Shown piece after piece: positions 60,609 to 64,000 of a DNA stretch of 64,000 bases (position 1 is the stretch's first letter; each line of letters begins with the position of its first letter). The position numbers and the translations under genes were made by a program. Origin of the DNA: Candidatus Tectomicrobia bacterium (GTDB lineage Bacteria > UBA8248). The notes beneath the pieces were generated by a model. It worked only from the letters and a program-made list of their open reading frames with translations. It did not search any database and was not told the DNA's origin. Location: the NCBI GenBank assembly GCA_016192135.1, contig JACPUR010000017.1, positions 301,160 through 365,159 of the forward strand, written 5' to 3'.

Positions 60609-61274
60609 TCAGTTCCTGGCCGCGACGCACGATTTCCCCACCCCTTGCAGCGCCCCCAGCGAGAACCGGGTGATGTGATCGGCCAGCCTTTCGATGTCGG
60701 CCGGCGAATAGTCTTGTTCCGGGAAAAGGCGGCTGATGATGGGCCGGCAGTTGTAGTAGAAGAGACACTGGCCGATGATGCTGCGGGCGCTGAGCCTCAC
60801 CTGCTCCGAATTCGCCGGTTCGCCGAGGATCTCCCCGACGAGCTCGAGCAGCTTGGCCGTCCGGGGCCGGACGAATTTCGCGATTAGATCGTCGAGCGCC
60901 GCCGTCGGTTGGCTCATCTCGCTCGCCAGCAGCTTGCTGTGCCAGGCGGGGCGCCCCTCGTCGAAAATCCGAAGCAGATAGGAGCGCACGAAGGCGCGCA
61001 GGCGCTGCGCGGGGGTCGCGTCGCCCTCAAGCCCGATGTCATGGGGGAACTTCTGGTGGGAGCACTGGTAGGCGTACTCCAGCACCGCGGTGTAGAGTGA
61101 TTCCTTGCCGCCGAAATGGTAATTGACCGCCGCCCCGTTGGTCCGGGCCCGGGCGCAGATCTTCCGGACCGTCGCCTTGTGGAACCCAGTCTCGGCGAAG
61201 ATTTCCCCCGCGGCTTCGATGAGCCGCTGTTTGGTTTCGAACTGCTGCTCCGGGCTCAGGATTTCCTCGCGCAT
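60609..61274 (-). CDS. TetR family regulator of the RND operon (CecR-like)
   Basis: This 221-residue regulator has an N-terminal TetR helix-turn-helix: RLIEAAGEIFAETGFHKATV followed by RKICARARTNGAAVNYHFGG (about 17-56). Its C-terminal ligand domain looks like the CecR/DUF1956 group (AFVRSYLLRIFDEGRPAWHS). It is the first gene of the operon with adaptor and pump, 34 bp apart, and its own promoter carries the inverted repeats described at 61316-61354, so autoregulation with the pump is expected. Confidence 0.92.
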   Translation of the reverse strand: MREEILSPEQQFETKQRLIEAAGEIFAETGFHKATVRKICARARTNGAAVNYHFGGKESLYTAVLEYAYQCSHQKFPHDIGLEGDATPAQRLRAFVRSYLLRIFDEGRPAWHSKLLASEMSQPTAALDDLIAKFVRPRTAKLLELVGEILGEPANSEQVRLSARSIIGQCLFYYNCRPIISRLFPEQDYSPADIERLADHITRFSLGALQGVGKSCVAARN

Positions 61275-61580
61275 CGTGGACCCGCTCCCATGAAGGATTT
61301 CGAGAGGCGGTTGAATTTAAACGCTAGTTTAAAACATATGTTTGAAACGATCAACCGGCAAGGGGGGGGCGGGTCGTCCCAGGCGGTGTGGAATCCTCGA
61401 TCCGCGCCCGCGCCAGGCCGAATCCCTTATGAGTCTTCAGGAAATTCCAGGGAAATTTTGGAAATCTCCGCTCGCAGGTTTCCGGCGCCCGGGGTCAACG
61501 GCTTCCCGGAGATCCCGCCGCGCAGCCCGAGCCCGAGGTTCAGCCGTGCGAGATGGTCACTCGAGGGGCGCCCATCCCCC
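61275..61580. other. Gap between tetR operon and aminotransferase gene
   Basis: This 306-bp non-coding stretch holds the tetR promoter-operator near its left end. The remaining bases (about 61360-61580) show no recognisable gene, and I see no clear terminator for the upstream aminotransferase gene. Confidence 0.45.
61316..61354 (-). promoter_or_regulatory. tetR operon promoter with overlapping operator palindromes
   Basis: On the minus strand, TTGATC (61349-61354) and TAAACT (61326-61331) are 17 bp apart. The spacer is filled by a 22-bp near-perfect palindrome (61327-61348, centre AACATATGTT, one mismatch per arm). A second perfect repeat TTTAAAC/GTTTAAA (61316-61322 and 61327-61333) covers the -10. 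This is classic placement for TetR autorepression. Confidence 0.7.
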
Positions 61581-62594
61581 TCAATACGGTATCTCGATCA
61601 GCCTGTCCTTCCCCCCCTTCATGTCCTCCTTCAAGACTTCGAGCAGCGCCTTGGCGGCGGGGCCGGGCCGGCCGGTGCCTATCTTCTGGCCGTCCCACTC
61701 GACGATGGGGGCGACGTTGATGGAGCTGCCGATGAACATCATCTCGTCGCTCCGCTTGGCCTCGGCCAGGGGGATGTCGCGCACCTGGAAGTCCTTGACG
61801 ATGCCCTTCCGCATGGCGCCCGGCATGAGCTCGATGAGGCGCTTCGAGGTGCAGCCCGAGAGGATGTGGTCGAACTTGGGGTGGAGGAAGACGCCCCCCT
61901 TCACGAAGGCCACGTTCATGTTGGAGCCTTCGCCCACGTTCCCGGCCGGGTCCACGAAGACGCCGTTGTCCAGGCCCCGCTCCCGGGCCTCGAGCTGCAT
62001 GAGGACGTTGGGGAGGTAGTTGGTGCTCTTGGTCGTGGCGTAGAGGGGGGGCTTGATGGGGTAGGTGGTGGTCATCACCTTCATGCCCTGGGTGTAGTAG
62101 CTCTCGGGGTAGGCGAGCCCCGGGAAGATCATGACGAAGAACCCCGCCTCGGCCCCCTTGGCGGGCGAGAGCTCGAGGCTCCCGGGCCCGGAGGAGAGCC
62201 AGTAGCGGATGGAGCCCTCGCGCGCGCCCGAGGCGGCGGCCGTCTGGATGATGATGCGCCGCATCTCCTCCTTGGGGGGGTCGACCTTGAGCTTCGAGGA
62301 CTCGGCCGAGCGCATGAAGCGGTCGAGGTGGGCGTCCAGGTCGTAGATCTTGCCCTCCACGATGGCGGCCGTGTCGAAGATGCCGTGCCCGCGGTGCACC
62401 AGGTGGTCGTCGAAGGGCAGCACCATGAGGGCCGGGTCGGTCACCACGCCGCCGAGCTGGCTGGAGTAGAAGGCGTAGTAGCGGACCTCCTGCCTGCGCC
62501 GCAGGGCCTCGAGCTTCCGGAGGACGTCCGCCCCCTGGAGGAGGGGCAGCTTCTGGGCGTCGGATGAGGGGGGCGTGGGGGGCGTCGAAGCCAT
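61581..62594 (-). CDS. Class IV PLP aminotransferase (branched-chain or D-amino acid type)
   Basis: This 337-residue fold-type IV aminotransferase has FDDHLVHRGHGIFDTAAIVEG cut near residue 65, the PLP lysine in ATTKSTNYLPNVLMQLEARE (about 188-207; Lys in TKSTNY), the phosphate-loop area near GEGSNMNVAFV (about 222), and SSINVAPI near the end. The HRGHGIFDT start resembles plant-type D-amino acid or BCAT-like enzymes; the substrate is not certain. ATG at 62594 follows GGAGG-like bases. Confidence 0.9.
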   Translation of the reverse strand: MASTPPTPPSSDAQKLPLLQGADVLRKLEALRRRQEVRYYAFYSSQLGGVVTDPALMVLPFDDHLVHRGHGIFDTAAIVEGKIYDLDAHLDRFMRSAESSKLKVDPPKEEMRRIIIQTAAASGAREGSIRYWLSSGPGSLELSPAKGAEAGFFVMIFPGLAYPESYYTQGMKVMTTTYPIKPPLYATTKSTNYLPNVLMQLEARERGLDNGVFVDPAGNVGEGSNMNVAFVKGGVFLHPKFDHILSGCTSKRLIELMPGAMRKGIVKDFQVRDIPLAEAKRSDEMMFIGSSINVAPIVEWDGQKIGTGRPGPAAKALLEVLKEDMKGGKDRLIEIPY

Positions 62595-62897
62595 GGGGGG
62601 GGTCTCCTCCGGCTGGTTCCTTGGGGGTGGCCGCGGCGAAAGGACGAGGAATCGGGAAGACGCGCGGAACAGCCCTATCTTGCCCCGGGGGGCTGGGTTT
62701 CGGCAAGGCGGAGGGCTGATGGAGGTTCGCCCTGCCAGCCGTAGGGGCGGCCCCCCGTGGCCGCCCCCCAGTTCGATAGGGCAGGCACGGGGGCCTGCCC
62801 CTACAGGAAGGCGATTGGCGGCGGCCATTCCCGCCAAAAATAATCCGTCCCACCACATGGATGGGACGGATCTTCTATCTGTTGCCGCGCCATGGTC
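62595..62897. other. Intergenic region upstream of the aminotransferase gene
   Basis: This 303-bp gap between two minus-strand genes is occupied in part by the composite palindromic repeat at 62741-62804. No gene is supported. GATCCGTCCCAT and ATGGGACGGATC arms at about 62845-62873 form another inverted repeat that may end transcription of the upstream cytochrome gene. Confidence 0.5.
62741..62804. repeat. Composite dispersed palindrome, GTAGGGGCG family
   Basis: The element opens with GTAGGGGCGGCC and closes with GCCTGCCCCTAC. Two inner hairpins are visible: GGGGCGGCC/GGCCGCCCC near 62744-62767 and GGGCAGGC/GCCTGCCC near 62779-62801. It looks like two family members fused. Confidence 0.65.
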
Positions 62898-63566
62898 CTA
62901 GTTCGCCTTCGGCCGGAGCGAGCGCATGTAGGCCAGGATGTTGGCCATCTCGGCCCCGCTCAGGGTGGGCCAGGTGAGCTTCGCCTCGCGCGCCATGGAC
63001 ACCATGGTGGGGGCGTGGCGGAGCATCCGGCCGGCGAACTCCTCCTCGCCCAGCATGGAGGCGGCCACGGGGGCCAGGTCGGGGCCCAGGCGCCCGCCCT
63101 TGCCCACCGGCCCGTGGCACTTCTGGCAGGTGGCGCCGAAGAGGATGGCGCCCAGCCGGGCATCGCCCTGGAAGGCGTAGGAGGAGCCGCCCCGGACGTT
63201 CAGGGAGTGGAGGTAGGTGAAGAGGTCGGAGAGCTCGCTGTCGCGGAACAGGGGCCAGGCGAGGCCCTGCTCCCGCATGGCCTCCTCCATCAGGGGGACG
63301 TGGTTCCACATCACGGAGGCGCCCAGGAGGGCCGAGGCGTAGACGGTGACGCGGGTGAGGTCGGGGCCCCTCAGCTTGCCCCGGACCTCCTGCCCGCCCC
63401 GGCCCTTGACCGCGTGGCAGGTGGAGCAGCCGCGGGCGTCGAAGAGGTGCCTCCCGGCCTCGACCTGCTCCTTGAGGGGCCGCTCGGCCGCCCCGCCGGC
63501 GGAGGGCCAGGGGAGCGCCAGGGCGCAGAGGATTGAAACCGCCAGCAGAGCGATGCGCAGGCGCAT
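62898..63566 (-). CDS. Diheme c-type cytochrome
   Basis: This 222-residue exported protein has signal LRIALLAVSILCALALPWPS and ATG at 63566 after GAGGAGAGG. Two class I heme domains carry CSTCHAVKGRGG (about 47) and CQKCHGPVGKGG (about 146), with probable Met ligands in SVMWNHVP and ILAYMRSL. It is 90 bp downstream of an Fe-S oxidoreductase gene on the same strand, so the two may form one electron-transfer unit. Confidence 0.9.
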   Translation of the reverse strand: MRLRIALLAVSILCALALPWPSAGGAAERPLKEQVEAGRHLFDARGCSTCHAVKGRGGQEVRGKLRGPDLTRVTVYASALLGASVMWNHVPLMEEAMREQGLAWPLFRDSELSDLFTYLHSLNVRGGSSYAFQGDARLGAILFGATCQKCHGPVGKGGRLGPDLAPVAASMLGEEEFAGRMLRHAPTMVSMAREAKLTWPTLSGAEMANILAYMRSLRPKAN

Positions 63567-63656
63567 GGTTTTCCTCTCCTCAGCGGGTGCCGGTCGCTGG
63601 GAGGGCCTGTCCACAATATGGCAGTCCGGCCGCGGTTCCGCAACGCCCGGGCCGCC

Positions 63657-64000
63657 CTACTCCAGCGCCTCGGCCACCAGCTCGGCGATGTCGGCCGCTC
63701 GGATGCTCTTTTCGGGGTCCTTGGCCTTCAGGGCGTCCTCGAACATCTGCATGCAGAAGGGGCAGGAGACGGCGGCCACCTTGGAGCCCGAGGCCTTCAC
63801 GTCCTCGAGCCGCATGTGGTTGATGCGGGTTTTCGGGCTGTCGTCCATCCAGGCGTAGCCCCCGCCCGCCCCGCAGCAGAGCGAGCGGTCGCGCGAGCGC
63901 CGGAGCTCGCGGTAGTCCCCCGAGATCCGGTGGAGGACCTCGCGCGGGGCCTCGAACACCCCGTTGTGCCGGCCCAGGTAGCAGGGGTCGTGGTAGGTGA
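63657..64000 (-). CDS. Fe-S oxidoreductase with CCG domain (HdrD/GlpC-like), C-terminal part
   Basis: The frame is open to the window edge, so the N-terminus is missing. The visible part starts TYHDPCYLGRHNG and continues with SLCCGAGGGYAWMDD and AAVSCPFCMQMFED. These are the second cysteine-rich (CCG) domain of heterodisulfide reductase D / glycolate oxidase subunit-type proteins, which bind an unusual [4Fe-4S] cluster. Its electron acceptor may be the diheme cytochrome encoded next. Confidence 0.9.
   Translation of the reverse strand, partial: TYHDPCYLGRHNGVFEAPREVLHRISGDYRELRRSRDRSLCCGAGGGYAWMDDSPKTRINHMRLEDVKASGSKVAAVSCPFCMQMFEDALKAKDPEKSIRAADIAELVAEALE

Overview
This window is GC-rich (by eye about two-thirds G+C), densely coded DNA from a Gram-negative-type bacterium. 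The evidence is lipoproteins, outer-membrane barrel-like proteins, two RND efflux systems, many c-type cytochromes and no phage or plasmid genes. It reads as a chromosomal piece of an uncultured, respiratory lineage. Division genes followed by pgeF, yggS, proC, yggT and divIVA, a class II (B12-dependent) ribonucleotide reductase, CaiB-type CoA transferases and many VOC/cupin/DinB small proteins would fit deep-branching proteobacterial-like or Tectomicrobia/NC10-like groups. I cannot place it further from sequence alone.

Layout. 1-7.8 kb: end of the dcw division cluster (ftsQ', ftsA, ftsZ), then pgeF, yggS, proC, yggT, divIVA-domain, DUF167 and mtnA, all forward and often overlapping by 4 bases. 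7.8-11.1 kb: tRNA-Asp, then a nitrate/sulfonate-type ABC importer whose binding protein is convergent with its permease and ATPase. 11.3-13.3 kb: cytochrome c prime and a CaiB/BaiF CoA transferase. 13.5-21.9 kb: a possible envelope signalling module made of a large exported FecR-domain protein, an outer-membrane barrel-like protein, a TPR lipoprotein and a CHASE2 adenylate cyclase. 22-27 kb: cupin, a SUMF1-like protein, and an operon of MauG-like peroxidase, two cytochromes c and a YVTN beta-propeller. 27-31 kb: metallo-hydrolase, RibD-C reductase, 2-oxo acid dehydrogenase E1 alpha/beta and a VOC protein. 31-36 kb: RND adaptor and pump. 36-38 kb: zinc alcohol dehydrogenase, queF, tenA. 38.5-41.4 kb: an orphan molybdenum hydroxylase large subunit and an AhpD-like gene with an in-frame TGA. 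41.5-46 kb: DHA2 MFS exporter, small enzymes, DMT transporter, tRNA-Ala. 46.5-50.5 kb: a four-copy tandem structured repeat directly behind nrdJ. 50.9-54.5 kb: two tandem sugar-nucleotide SDRs and lpdA. 55-64 kb: a Cys-rich repeat protein, a TetR-controlled RND operon, a class IV aminotransferase, a diheme cytochrome and the end of an Fe-S oxidoreductase.

The two most interesting signals are as follows. (1) The AhpD-like gene at 40769-41434 has a CxxU-type active site. Its TGA sits exactly where the second active-site cysteine should be, and a hairpin with a GGUC loop starts at the next base, so I read it as a selenoprotein. (2) The 94-97 bp tandem array at 46528-46906 folds into two hairpins per copy, with compensatory base changes between copies and invariant loops, which suggests a structured RNA family I do not recognise.

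Dispersed palindromes sharing a GTAGGGGCG...CGCCCCTAC frame occupy several intergenic gaps.
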